The translations under genes were made by a program, and so were the position numbers. A stretch of 64,000 nt of DNA from Marchantia polymorpha subsp. ruderalis (taxonomy: Eukaryota; Streptophyta; Marchantiopsida; Marchantiales; Marchantiaceae): positions 11,805,501 to 11,869,500 of the forward strand of contig AP031355.1 of NCBI GenBank assembly GCA_037833965.1, given 5' to 3'. Each line of letters opens with the position of its first letter. Position 1 is the stretch's first letter. Shown here one piece after another: positions 38,001 through 50,339 of this stretch. Below the pieces are notes generated by a model. It was not told the DNA's origin. It did no database searches and worked only from the letters and a program-made list of their open reading frames with translations.

Positions 38001-38400
38001 AGCCTTGCACTCTTTGCGCAACAAAATGGAAGCTGCACCATCATTTGGCAGCTACGCTGAAAGTTCAAACTGCAGCCAGCACTGTCTGCGTCGAGGCCGA
38101 TCTCCCGAATCGATAGCTGTGAACAGCAGCAGGGGCGGACACCATCGCCCTCGTCGCGCAGTCGGCCTCCGACGGCTTTTCTCGAGGACTCGATTCGACA
38201 ACTGGACCATACGGACCGTCTTCTACAGAACAAAGCGCTGGGCCGCTGGCACACGCGTGGCTCTCCGGCCACGTGGATCTGGTTTGACCACGGCACGCCC
38301 ACAGCTCAGCTCCTCGAGCCTTAGTGGAGCCTCAGCCGCGTTCTAGTTTCCCGGCGGCATCCCAACGGTTCGCATTTTACTGCGTCGTAGGTCGCCCATC
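35050..38400. other. No recognisable gene; upstream region of the F-box gene
   Basis: The part next to 35050 should contain the minus-strand promoter, but no clear TATA box was assigned. A (ca)n run lies at about 35762-35776. A GC-rich part (37985-38346) is open on both strands without known motifs. Confidence 0.4.
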
Positions 38401-39276
38401 TCCCTCCGCGTGACGCTGATGTTTCTCGCATATTACGAGAATATTCTCGCACTCAGTTTGTTCAGTCAACATTTAGTTACATGTACGGTAATCTTTCACT
38501 TAAGTATGTATTTTAACAACATACTTTCAATTATCAACATTTTCAACGAAATCATTGTAAATTTGAAATATTTTAATATTTTTAGACATTTCATTGTAAA
38601 ATTCACAGTCGAGACTAAATTACTGCCCGCCCCATTCAATGTCCTGGGGCAAGGGAATGCAAACCAGAGAAATCTATCGATCAAAGGTGGGGTTAGGAAA
38701 AAGTCGAGATACAAATATCTCTTTCCAATAATCTAGTCTTTTGCTTCTTCGTATTATGAAACATCTAGTGCAAAAATGATCATCTGATTTTCAAAAAAAA
38801 TGGGAGTATCATATGGTGCATGATACCCATATTATCAAATGGGGGTGGGAGAGGGAAAAGAAGAGCTTGAAAATAGGCAGAAAATCACATAAAATAATGG
38901 TGCGATATCAAAGATCCGAAATATCTTTGGTACTCGCGACGGGAGAGGTTGAGAAAATTGAACACATATTGATAGATGCATCATTGATTTCATATTCACG
39001 CACTAAAATGAGTTTACTTGGTGTAATCTACCTTCACAGTTTTGAAATTTCACATCGATGGGACTGATCTCACAACGTTGGGACTCTTTCAAGCACTTGA
39101 TATCACATTTAGACACTTGATATTCAATGTCTTGGACATTGGAGCTCTACTCATATGATCTGAAAATGTTAAGTACGCATCTCCGGTAAGTACGCACAAA
39201 AGTTTAGAATTCAAAATGTGTATTTAAGTGGGAGATTACTTTATTGGGAGGCCAGTTTTCTTCTGCATGAACTTAC
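38401..39276. other. AT-rich spacer
   Basis: No gene or structural RNA was recognised. It ends at the target duplication of the MITE. Confidence 0.5.
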
Positions 39277-39936
39277 AAGGTTTTTAGAGAGATTTGCTTG
39301 ATGGGACCCCTACGGAAAGTAATTTGCTCGATGGGACCCTTCAGGTTTCGTTTTACCCGATGGAACCTTATGAACGATGCACCGTCACCCATGTTCTAAT
39401 AACGACTTGAGTTTTAGAGAGAGTGCAACCAGTCAACCACACCCGCGGACAGAGTGTACTTCGCCCTCCATCACACTCACTTGTTTTTATTTTGTCATTC
39501 TGTATCCGGCCATTTCCCCAGGTGACGAGCAAAGAAGTGCTCATCCGGAGTTTATTTGTTCGCCACAAATGAGTGACCGCGAGACTTGAATAGGATCACT
39601 TTCCGGTACGAGCTCCTCGTTGCATACGCAGGGTTAAGGAAGGAGGGTGCAGGCGGAGGCAACAGAGAAATCTGCGAATTGGTGCGATCAGAAGCACAAC
39701 AAATTGCACTTCGGGCAAAATCCATCTTTGTCCCGTGATAATCCATCAAAAATTATAATCAGGGATCGATCTCTGATTGTAATCCCCGCATTGTAACTAT
39801 CAATAATAGTTTCAAGAACTATGGCCGACGGCACACAGTTGTTGGGGTCCCATCGGGTAAAACTAAACCCGGAGGGTCCCATCAAGCAAATTACTTTCCG
39901 CAGGGGTACCATCAAGCAAATCTCTCAAGGTTTTTA
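39277..39936. mobile_element. MULE-type MITE, copy 2, with 10-bp TSD
   Basis: The element spans 39287-39926 (640 bp). It has matching ends gagagatttgcttgatggg on the left and ccatcaagcaaatctctc on the right, and the motif is repeated just inside each end. The decamer aaggttttta flanks it exactly (39277-39286 and 39927-39936). Terminal repeats starting with G and target duplications of 9 to 11 bp fit Mutator-like elements. It has no coding capacity and its interior matches copy 1 at 14156-14743. Confidence 0.92.
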
Positions 39937-42900
39937 GGTTCCGAGAATATCTTGGTTTGTGATTTGGCATCCAATCATTGGGATTCCTTTGATTTATGTG
40001 TTTATACTAAATCATAACACTCACTCACCCGTGCCACTTCACATGCATATGGGCATTGTGACATTGGATCACAATGCCCCTTCTTGTCTGCCGCATGTAT
40101 TGAAGTGGTTTTCTTTCTTCTTGATTTCTTGAAACCTCCGGATTGATATGAAAGGTGTAGAACTTTCAATCAACATACAAAGAATAATGAATTGATTTCA
40201 GATTTAAGCCACCACTTATTCTCAAATGCTCATATTTCACTAACTGAACTACGGTTCATGTGGCGCCCCAGAAGGTTACCAAAGTGTGGCAAACATGATC
40301 AAGACCAGATGTAGTGCTACAAGTACGGTAAGGTTGTTATAATCGAATATTATCATATCTACGTAGAAATCAATAAGTTCAAAATCTTAAAGTTATTTGA
40401 GTTCTCATAACAATGTTGATTACTTTTATGATCAGTTGAAGAATAAGTTTGTGGTTCAACATATAATAATTATATTTCAAAATTTCATGAAGGAAGAAAA
40501 ATTAAGAAAAAAACATAACTCAAACCATCATTTACATCTATCATAAATTTATATACATTTTTAATTCATTGTTTTCCAGATTGTATCAGTTTTTAAGTAT
40601 TATGTATAAGTATGAAAATTTGACACTTTTTAAATAATTATAATCTTTTATCATAACTACAGGAGTATCTGTCGCAGTAAAACTCAAATTAAAATATTAT
40701 AATAATATTTTCAATACTGGTTTCATCTCCTATAATTTTGAGCTTCCTGCAAAAAAATGTTCAATAGTCGATTTAAAAATCCAGACATCATAGCATATTT
40801 GATGAATTGTAAATAAACAATGAAAATATTTGACCTTAGATTGACCTGTGTATGAAAAACAATTCACTTTTCATCTTATGAAACTTCAGTGTACGGAGGG
40901 TTTATTTTTCGCAATTTGTTTTAGTTTTGGATTGATGTTCAGTATCTGTTGAATATAATTGATACTTTGTCTATGTGTTGTTGAAATTAACTCATGCTAA
41001 AAAATAATCTCGGTTCTTAGCTAAAGATACCTATGATGTGTCTTTTGGACGAGATGTTGAATATCACGCCAACTGAGCTTTTTACTACTGCCAATACACT
41101 CTATCTCGTTTCTTTGTAGTGGACGTAACCTTTGGATGAATCAGTTATACCATGTGATCGACTTGTGTTGTGACTATTGTCTCATTGTTAATGCTGTTTT
41201 CGGTTTTATGGACTGACATGTATAAAAGTTGATCATTTCAAACTTAAAAATCTTTCTAAAGACGTTATTCATATTATATACGCGACTTTCATATAATTCG
41301 CATGATTTCTTTATCAACTATTGTTTTTGAATCATCACTAAGATATGATCTATGAAAAAAAAATTCCTAAATAAAAGGTCATTTCAAATATCCAAAAACT
41401 TCCAAATATTTTTTTTTTGAAAATTTTATATCTCCACAAATTTAAATAATGAAATTGAGTGGGGTAACACTGATGAAAAAATAAATTTTATGCCATGATA
41501 TACATAAAGATATGTTGGCAAGTAAACTTTAATGCTTTTACTTATGATGAATTTGTTACTATAAATCTTGTAAAATCAAAGTTTTGAAGTCTTTTGAGAA
41601 TTATCAATATTATATCAACTTAACTAGTTTCTAAAAAAAATTCCCCGTTTTCGATATATTGATGTAAATCATATACAGTAAACAATTGCATGCTTCTATT
41701 TCTGTGGGAATTTTTTTTTCAGAATTAGAAGGATCCAATGTTACTAAACGCAATGAGTAGATCTATGAGAAGGAGAAATAACAAATTGATTTTAAAACAT
41801 GAAAACAATTTTGGTGACATATGATTTTATTTTTGATGTTATACGAACGAACAGATTATTGTAAAAAAATTCTAATTTTAAAGCATAAATTTCTTGAATA
41901 ATCATATCAAATATCATGCATTGTGACGATACTGAGTGTATGAGTGAGTCGAGTGACCCGCGTAGGATTTGGTTGCCCTTTTGACTCATTCCAGAACCAG
42001 AATAAACCCAGGGAAGAGGAAAACAAGTAAAATTGTGTTTCTCCACATGAGCAAAGGGGTATGGGAAACTCTGTGAACTGTATCTCAGAAACATGCGATA
42101 TTTCCTTCAAACTCCAACAGAGCAAGATTACGGCATTAGATTTTACAGCAGATTTGCAGCTGGTATGCGGTTCTACCAAGTTTCACACTTTCCGTGGATC
42201 ATTTATTATGCGGCATAATAAATTGAGGGTTTGCACTGACAGGTGTGACTTATCCATCCCTCGACTGGTAAAATGTCAGTTGTAGGTGATTAGTGCATGT
42301 CCATGCAATCAGCCCTTTTAAGACGAATGCTCGTATAGGACTCAAAGATTGCCAACTTCTCATCTCTCCTTTAGTGTACAGCTGAAGTTGCAAACTTTGC
42401 AACATGATGCGTTCAGAAATCGAGCTCTCTTGAGCCAATCTGAGTGGTTTGCGCCGTTTGGAACGTATGATTTTGAAGTCAAGGAATGCTCAGGAGAGAA
42501 GTAAACCGTCTCGGGATAAAACCCTTGAAACAAGACTCTGCAATATGTCTATTAGTGATCAGGATGGCAACTACTTGTTTGCAAACTTCGGTCGCATACT
42601 TCCCCTCGACTCGAATATATTCCCATCCGAAATGTTTCCTCTCGAAGCAACCTCTAACCCAATTTCGAATTGATTCGGAAGAAAGAAAGCCACTCGGTGA
42701 AATGGATTAAAGGAGATATCCCCATGCCTGCGCTAGGTCCATTCATACCGAACACGGTGAGCATACGATCACTATCGAGTTTGCTCATCTGAGCTTGAGT
42801 GAGCTTCAACCAACTTACAGCACGAAATTCAGAGTTCACTTCACGTTCGAGACCGCAAGCTGCAGTTTGTCACTCTGTGAAGGGCACGACGACGCAGAGA

Positions 42901-43300
42901 ATGACGTAAACATCAATTCACTCCGTCCCAAATCTATATCCATATCTATATCTCTATGCCACATTCCAGCGGGTCAGATTGCATTCTCACGATCATCTCC
43001 CCGTGACTAGAACTGAACTCGAGGACCACTGGAGCAGCTATCTCTCTCTCTACCAGTGCATGCTGAACCGAAGATGGTTCGATTCTTCCTCGTCGTGTAT
43101 CTTTCCTATTGTCCTCTCACATCAGCGTATGCGCTTCCTGTGCGGCTGGCGGCAGGCGGCTGCACCCAGACTCAAAGAGACGGAGCTGTGTACCGACTGC
43201 GCAGACTCCTCCCTGAGAACTCAAGCAATTGAATGATTTAAGAAGTTGTCTGCTGCAGAGTCTGAGTATCTCGTCATCAGACTCGTGGAACCACGAGTAT
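39937..43300. other. Long AT-rich intergenic region
   Basis: Very AT-rich from 40200 to 41900, without genes. A hairpin lies at 40053-40081. GC content rises from about 42700 as the next gene is approached, and this part probably includes its promoter. Confidence 0.5.
40053..40081. repeat. 11-bp hairpin with 7-nt loop
   Basis: The arms 40053-40063 (gggcattgtga) and 40071-40081 are exact reverse complements around cattgga. Confidence 0.85.
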
Positions 43301-43608
43301 AATCAAACAGACTCGTGGATTATCAGCTGCAGAGGCTGATTCCTTGCCATCAGAATTCCTGGGCTACTAGGATTACACTGGCCTTCAAACGTTCCAGCTG
43401 GAGAATTGCTGAAGGCCTGTGCAAAGCGTATGCAAGAACTTTAGTGTCGTTTGGACTCGAAGAGGCGCAGCGCTTAGATGTGCAGAACGTGCTCGATGGA
43501 CGAGTGGGAGAAAAGAATCAAACTACGAGAAGAGGACGATGTGTTGCAGGGAATTCGCAAGGCCTGCTGCTGCTCTGGGGCTCTCCCGGAGCGAGATTTG
43601 GCACGAAG

Positions 43609-45747
43609 ATGGCACCAAGTTCACGAAAATCGCCACCTGGTCCCCAAGCAGCTGCAGGCGCGCAGCAGCAGAATGCGGATCGAGCTGTGGAAAACTTCAA
43701 AGCACAGTACGATCGTCAAGCTCCCGAAATCCCACCGGAGGTTCCACGCTTTTTCAATCTTCAGATCGGCGACTGGAACATGAATCAGTACGGCTCGATG
43801 ATTCCCGAGGCCGAGAAAGCACGCAGGCTGAGACTAGGCGAGACGCTGGGCTCCACTCTGCCTTACCAGTTCTACGATATCGACTCCCTAAATGCAGAAA
43901 TTCAGCCGCAGATGATGGAGTACAATCTGAAAAACATGATGTCCGACCAAAGCAACCTCCAGTTGTGCGACCGCGAGGAGGAGTACGAGGCCAATTCCGA
44001 AGCCGACCGAAAGACGAGGCTGCAGGAGGCCCAGCGCGCAGTGCTGGCTGCAGAAGCTTCTGAAGAGGCTGCGAGAAAGGCCATCGAAGAGAAAATACAG
44101 GCCCTCGCTCTCAAAGCGGAGCTGCAAGAAAAACAGCGAGCTGCTCTCGAGGCCGAGTTCCTGGCCGCGAGAAACTCGCCCGTGCCGCAGTGGAGTCCCA
44201 ACGAGAGCCCCCAAGAGTACAGACGCCGAGTCCAATTCAGGCGATGGAGGAACCAAATGCAGAGGCTCAGGCTGCAAAGCACACCATCCGCTCCTTTCCA
44301 CGTTCCAGCACCACCACCCCCGGAGCCAGATTCGTACCAGCCTCGACCTCCGGGACTCTACCACCTGATCGAACCGACGGGCGAGCGTCAGGCAGCAGCA
44401 GCAGCAGCAGCAGCAGCATCACCACCGAGTTCGGGCGATTCGACCCAGAGCCTCGAAACTCAGAGCGGAACGCGAACCACCATGTGCATGGAGCACCACC
44501 CGCAGCCAGCCGAAACGCACTACTTCGATCCCGAAGCCTGCACTCGAAGAAAGACGCAGCCCTGGAAAGGGGACCCCTTCCCGACAGTGCATCCCTACCT
44601 GGGCAAGCTGAACGAGTCCGGTCCCAAGTACGCCAACTGGAGTCCCCACCCGCATCTGTGCGACATGGAAACGCTGTCGAAGAGGTTCGGAAGCTGGAGG
44701 GGCTCGCAGGCCCTGGAAATCGAGCCGCAGGTAAACGCAGGTAATCTCAGTGGTGAGAGGCTTAGACTAGGATGGGGGGCCGAGTACGGCAATGTTCGCT
44801 ACCCCCCGGTAGGATTGTGCAACGAGCAGCAGCTCGTGCCCACCGAGCATCCCGGGCACGTCTGTAGAGTAGATTATCGCCAGGAGCCATGGCCGTGCGA
44901 GCCCAAGTGTGCTGCTGGGATCACGCTCTCGAGCTGCAACCCTTCGTGGCCGACCACGTCCAGGCCTGGTATGCCTTGGTACACCATGCAGGGACTGAGG
45001 CCCGAGTCTCAGCCGCACCCCTTCACCTTGCAGGCCGACATGCGGCCGGCAGGGCTGTCGACGGAGAACAATGTCTCGTTGTCGTACCGTAATCACCCAC
45101 GCAATGTCCTGGATCCCAGCTTGAAGAATATCGTCCTGTCGAAGACCCTGGGCCAGTTCACCGGTCCCAAGTTCGGGCCCCGGCCGGGCGATATTATGAT
45201 CGTCCAGCAACCCAGGTGCCGTGGCAATCGGGATCAAGGCTACGTTGCGTTCTGCAGCCACAAGTCGTCGAAGCACAAATGGATGCCGGGCGATCAGATC
45301 GTGCGCGTGGGTAAGTTTGTCGATGGTCGCTGGACGTTGCATGGCCACTTGAAGATGTTTAAGCTCATAGACGCGTGTTCGTTCCGCTGGATGATCATAG
45401 GGCTCGTGGAAAGAGATCGTTGGTTCTGTCGCATACCCAAGCCGTGCACTCAGAAGATCGCCTCGGGGGTTTTGGGGTTCTGGCCTCGTCGAGGCGATTT
45501 GCTTCTCAAAGCACTGTCGATGAACGACCCTTCGCAGTTAGATTGGGTGGTAGTTCCTGGCACGGGCCCGGCCTTCAAACCCAACCAGGGAGATGTGATT
45601 TTGCGTGCTTCGATAGACTGCCTTCAGTCGGGAGATATGGCTGGGTCGGTGGAGATGTATGTCTTTGATGGACTAGGCGTGGGTTGGGTGTTCATGGGAC
45701 GAGACGACTGCAGGATAAACTCAAGCGGTCAGGACACTCTCACGTAG
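43609..45747 (+). CDS. Unknown 712-residue protein: coiled coil plus PxxGD repeats
   Basis: One intronless frame runs from ATG 43609 to TAG 45747. The frame is open a further 98 codons upstream but without an in-frame ATG. Visible parts are an N-terminal Gln/Pro-rich segment, an acidic Glu/Ala/Lys-rich coiled coil (about residues 133-184), a Pro-rich stretch, a run of eight to nine Ala from CAG repeats (about 262-271), and a Trp/Pro/Cys-rich middle. The C-terminal quarter has four related motifs: GPRPGDIMI, WMPGDQIV, WPRRGDLLL and KPNQGDVIL (near residues 524, 558, 624 and 657). I do not recognise the family. A role in motile sperm, possible in a liverwort, would be speculation. The size, clean frame and GC-rich codon use argue for a real gene. 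Confidence 0.75.
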   Translation: MAPSSRKSPPGPQAAAGAQQQNADRAVENFKAQYDRQAPEIPPEVPRFFNLQIGDWNMNQYGSMIPEAEKARRLRLGETLGSTLPYQFYDIDSLNAEIQPQMMEYNLKNMMSDQSNLQLCDREEEYEANSEADRKTRLQEAQRAVLAAEASEEAARKAIEEKIQALALKAELQEKQRAALEAEFLAARNSPVPQWSPNESPQEYRRRVQFRRWRNQMQRLRLQSTPSAPFHVPAPPPPEPDSYQPRPPGLYHLIEPTGERQAAAAAAAAASPPSSGDSTQSLETQSGTRTTMCMEHHPQPAETHYFDPEACTRRKTQPWKGDPFPTVHPYLGKLNESGPKYANWSPHPHLCDMETLSKRFGSWRGSQALEIEPQVNAGNLSGERLRLGWGAEYGNVRYPPVGLCNEQQLVPTEHPGHVCRVDYRQEPWPCEPKCAAGITLSSCNPSWPTTSRPGMPWYTMQGLRPESQPHPFTLQADMRPAGLSTENNVSLSYRNHPRNVLDPSLKNIVLSKTLGQFTGPKFGPRPGDIMIVQQPRCRGNRDQGYVAFCSHKSSKHKWMPGDQIVRVGKFVDGRWTLHGHLKMFKLIDACSFRWMIIGLVERDRWFCRIPKPCTQKIASGVLGFWPRRGDLLLKALSMNDPSQLDWVVVPGTGPAFKPNQGDVILRASIDCLQSGDMAGSVEMYVFDGLGVGWVFMGRDDCRINSSGQDTLT
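44395..44424 (+). repeat. CAG-type trinucleotide repeat coding poly-Ala
   Basis: A run of gca codons inside the unknown 712-residue protein. Such tracts vary in length between individuals. Confidence 0.85.
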
Positions 45748-48611
45748 CTCGCTGTATATTGAGTCCCAAGCTGCGTCTGTCATCGACATCATCGTACGAG
45801 TATTTGACAAGCTGTGCTTGCCCAGACCCAAGTTTAGAAACGAGGTGAACGATCGACTCATTCATTGATGAAAAACCACCGCATTATCTTATTTTCTGCT
45901 CACGGCATGAGCCGGAGCTTACATGTGATAGATCAACCGCAGTTCGTAATTTCCCTGCTTCGAGGTTCGAGCCCGGTTCTAGAGGTTAAGATGGTAAGTT
46001 TCTGCGAGCGTCAAACGAAAATCTGTAAGTAAGCAGCAGCAGCTTTCCAGCTCCAGAATTATCATACTTTCCTGGCTCCTTGAGATACGGAAGTGTGATA
46101 ATGGGAGGTGTTACTGAGGTTGTCCCATCACGATGTGTGCGTGTGTTGCATGGCAATGAAGCCATGCGTGAAGGTGGTTATTCTGAGGATGTCCGGTGAT
46201 CACTAACTGAAACTGCAAAAGGCCTAATTCGATGACAAATTACGATCTTTCATCGGAGCCATAGGTCTGTGTCTGGAGGAGCGAAGCAAACATGCTGCAT
46301 TATTGACATAATTTGGGGTGTACAAGAAAGGGTAACATCGGTCTTTAAAAAAGGCAATGAAGTTTTGATAGTCTCAAAGTGGATCCGTCCGAGGGGTTTC
46401 TTTCGTCTTGTATCTCGATTCTTCTGCTCATGATATTACAGGTTCTCACAAGATCACATGCGCCACCGCGTTGAGAGGTGGGAAACTCTTAACGGGAGTT
46501 AATTTTGTAGCACCCTTTACACAAACCACCGATTCCGAGTAATGCTTCTTTTCTTCATCAATGAACGAAGTCTTGAGGCTTTCGTACCTGAGATGTCTGG
46601 AAGGATTGGAATGTTGTATGTTACTGCAGATTACTATAATTCATAGTTTTCATTTTCAACCATAAGAGTGCAAAGCAACATTTTCTTGACTGTATGCAAT
46701 GAGGAAGTCGGATTGTCCAAGTTGCCATTGTTAGCTTCACACAACGAACAAACAATCCATGATTTGCGTCCTCCCATTCCAGTATAAATCTGGTGAGTTC
46801 GAATATAAATCGTGACTCCAGCAACAACCGTGTGGCTCACCTCTTATTCACATCTTACGAACAGAGAAGACTCAATGATAGGAAGTAATTAGTTAGGAAA
46901 GTGACATTCTCTTACCACTGAGAGCTGAATGAGGGGTTCCTCATACCTTTTGTTCAGTTCACACTTAGAACTGTCGAGAAATACAACTTTGCTGAAATGT
47001 GAAAGTTTTAGCTAGAGCCAGAAGCAAGAGTGTTCTTCCACAGTGTTAGTGATCCGCGGATGGAAGACAGAAATGGCCACTTGAATTGTTTGAGATTATA
47101 ATTTATCTACATTAGAGTTAAAAGGAGAATACGAGGGAAAAAAATATTTCGCCAAAAAATTGAAAATGCTACTGAAATAAAATAATTAAAGAATGAGATC
47201 TATGTTTTAGAAATTTTGTAATATATTTCCATTAAAAAGATATTCTATATTAATCTGGATATCACATAACTTTCTAAATAATCACATGTTTCTCATAATT
47301 TAAGTTTTAAAATTCAACTGAGTGATACTTTAACATATGCACATATTTGCTATGATTGGGATGTCCTGGCGGATCGGTGATCCAACTCCAACATGAACTC
47401 TGTCGATAGTGTGGCCTAGTTTCGCCCGACCAGGCGGTCACCAGACATCGGGCCCGAATGACATTTCCACTTCAACCTGACTCTGACTAACTTTCCATAG
47501 TTCCGGGTGCAGCACATGAATATAACAACTGCCTCATCTGCCTCGTAGCACGGACTGAATAATTGTACCGCCGGCCTCCTTCTTTTTCGGATTTGCTAGG
47601 ATCTACGTTCTTAATCAGGGAGGTCAATGTAAATCGGGCCGGAACTAGATCACGTGGGGAACACTTGGAGAAGTTCTGTAGAAATTTTCAGACGAAAGTT
47701 TATTGCACGCAGAATCATGAAGTCGGCGAGGAACTGTTAGGAGTTACTGTTCTAAGTGAAAGCATTGGAGAGACTGTCCGCAGCTCTCACTCGCGGACTA
47801 TCTTGTCTCAAATGAATTTCTCCAGAAGGTGGTGACGTCGAATACAGTCATGATTTGAATGTCAAACCCTTCATACGTGCATAAGTTAGAAGTCAGTAAC
47901 TAATGGTACCTCCTCGGTACTGCGCATATCTACATGACTGTATAACCTTCCTTCCCGACGCTTTTTGATCGTGCATGCGTACTCACTGTTCGGCAATGGA
48001 GAGATAAAAATTAGACCTTTATCCCTGAGCTTCACCTGACATGGGGTTCATGAAACCTGAGTTCGCATGACATCGAGTTTCTGCTTTGGAAAGTTGGAAA
48101 CACTCTCAAAAACAACCAAACAAAAACAAAACGCTTACAGTGTTCTGATGTCTATTGCTGCAATTGACTTCAGAATCTGGAATACATCGGATTCCTTTGA
48201 ATGTTCGTTGAGCATTCCGAGGAGTGAGATCGACCGCAGTCCTAGCAAATAGATGGTTCGATTCATGTAATGATCACAAGCTAAGTGAGACTGACAAGAG
48301 TGTTCTAGCAGTAAATTCAGCCCAGAGGTACCGAGATCTTTGGAGGTGCTGCACTCCGGCAGTCTTTTGATACTGCTATCAGTTCATCTTGACGTTCAGA
48401 AAGGTAATATGCTCAAGATTGTGTTGTAGTGAGGAGCTTCAATTGACGTCGTTCAACGTGCTTACTGAAAAGTTATCTGACGTTCCATTCCTCTCTCCAA
48501 TTCAACGATCGAGCACTGCAATACCAAGCTGACTACATGCTTGAGCAGTCCTCCCGCTTGTGAGACCCGCTTAAGTTCCAGACCGCCATTTTCTTTCGGG
48601 TCAACGGATGG
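45748..48611. other. No recognisable gene
   Basis: Mixed to AT-rich DNA after the unknown gene. Open frames stay below 90 codons and show no motifs. Confidence 0.45.
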
Positions 48612-48971
48612 ATGTGTTTAGTTGCTCTCGGGAGTGCATGTCTTATAACCATGGACTCGCTGTCCGTAGCACTGAAAGTGTCGACATTTACGCGCATTCC
48701 TCTCACGGTCATCAGATCAGCGGCTCCTGCACCAGAATCAGACCTTGTCACTCATTTACCCGATCAGCCAGACAACATCACATTGACTGAATTAGTGGAT
48801 GTGCTCACATTCGGCTGCGACAGTAATCAACATATTGCTTTACAATCAAACATTGATCTCAGACGTGTCATGATTCTCCTCCTTGATACAAGTCAAAGAA
48901 CAAAATTTCCGAGATGGAAATTTTGTAGAAGAATGAAGGAATCTGCCACGAACGTCGTTGGAAGGCCATGA
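48612..48971 (+). pseudogene. Possible 5' fragment of a serine carboxypeptidase-like gene
   Basis: A 119-codon frame starts with ATG and a moderately hydrophobic leader. It then reads PESDLVTHLPDQPDNITL, which resembles the start of mature plant serine carboxypeptidase-like proteins (consensus around DLVTHLPGQP). The expected following GY, WLNGGPG and catalytic segments are absent, and the rest of the frame is unrelated. It is probably a decayed fragment; the match is short and could be coincidental. Confidence 0.4.
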
Positions 48972-49789
48972 ATCAGCTCAACTGCCATACTCCGAGCTCA
49001 TTTTGAGCCTCGGTGGCATTGCTGTATTGATTGTTGGAAATGTGCTGAATGCATTGAACATCATATGAAACTGTGATGTAGAAGAAAAGGCTCTTCTGTA
49101 AAATAAGAAAAAATTTGTTTAGATTAAAAATATTTGCAACTCTGCAGGACCTTATAAGCAGCTCAACAGATGCAATGCCTCCGAATCTTCGTTGTTGCAG
49201 CTGGAAGGCATGTTGGTAGCTCCTTTTATGAGCTCAGTTCTTATGAATGTGGAGCCACAAGAAAATTAGCATGACAAAGAATCTCAACTAACCTTCTCGA
49301 TTTGTAACTCATGATTGTACTCGCTCATATGGCTTTAACGACTATGTCGTATTTCTTGATCGCTCATATATCAGATATCCCACAATTCATACGAGGAACT
49401 TCAGGTATATTGTGGCAGTTTCAATCTTGGTTGGAACTGTATAAATCGCAGCCTGCACTGACTTTTTGGATTTGTATATGACAATGAGCCTGGGGCCATC
49501 GACACACGCCCATCAGTTATGAGCTCCATGAATTCCATCTGCAAAGTAGAGACAATAAATGGTTCAGAACACTATCGTGCTTGAACGAGTTCGACCACCA
49601 CTCTTCCTTTGAATGTGATATTTCAAGATTTCTAGTCCTTACTGCATCTGCACTCGCAACCCACTCCCCATGCTGCACCCGTTCACTGTTAATCTACTGG
49701 GCTTTCAAGTTTGGTATCTAGTAGAACTTTGATGTTGTACAATTATAAAATTATACAATTAATTCCTAAATTACAATTAAATACAATTA
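48972..49789. other. AT-rich spacer
   Basis: No gene is recognised. A run of attaa-type sequence at about 49738-49800 abuts the broken peroxidase. Confidence 0.5.
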
Positions 49790-50294
49790 AAAAAATTAAT
49801 TCCTCTGAGCCCGAAATTGACATGAGCTTCCCTCTCCGCTTGGTTCGTTTGGGTCGAATTCAAAAGAACCGAGCCATCGCAGCCCTGGATTTCATCACAG
49901 AATTACTCAGTATCACATTCTTGAAGCCGCCCACGGTAGTAACACTTCCTTTGTACTTCATAAGTCCGCGTAAACATTCTCCTACCGATAACATTGTAAG
50001 ACTTCTCTCAGAATGTTCACTAGAATTGTAGTAAGTACATATCATTCTGACATAATAGTTTTGTTGATCAAGATTTCTTACCCCGACCCAGCAATCATGG
50101 AACTGCAACATGTTGAAGGCACCAGCAAAGTTTATGTCCTTCCTGAGGAACTTGGTAACGTAGGCATCGACAATGGAAGCTGCTTGAGGACAAGTTTTCT
50201 CGTAAAAGTCCTCACACAGACCAGCCTCATAAGGAGTCTTCGCAGTGCATGCACACACTGTCGCCAAAAGTACAATGCTGTAATAACCCACCAA
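49790..50294 (-). pseudogene. Class III peroxidase, 5' fragment (exons 1 and 2)
   Basis: Exon 1 (50294-50082) encodes a hydrophobic leader and GLCEDFYEKTCPQAASIV, then LQFHDCWVG. After donor gtaaga and acceptor aatccag, exon 2 (from 49884) continues GCDGSVLLNSTQTNQAEREA and GLRGIN. Together these give the distal-His region and calcium-site segment of a secreted plant peroxidase. The frame then runs into AT-rich sequence and a stop; the proximal-His half is missing. No ATG lies in frame before the leader (a TAG does), and the active-site Arg expected three residues before FHDC is Met. The copy is therefore dead. Confidence 0.88.
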
Positions 50295-50339
50295 AGGCTA
50301 AAACTGCAGTATGGTGGTAAAAAGGTCCAACCCACAGGG

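Noticed and set aside
45955-45990. gaggttcgagcccgg resembling a tRNA B box
   Set aside because: The T-stem does not pair and no A box lies at the right distance.
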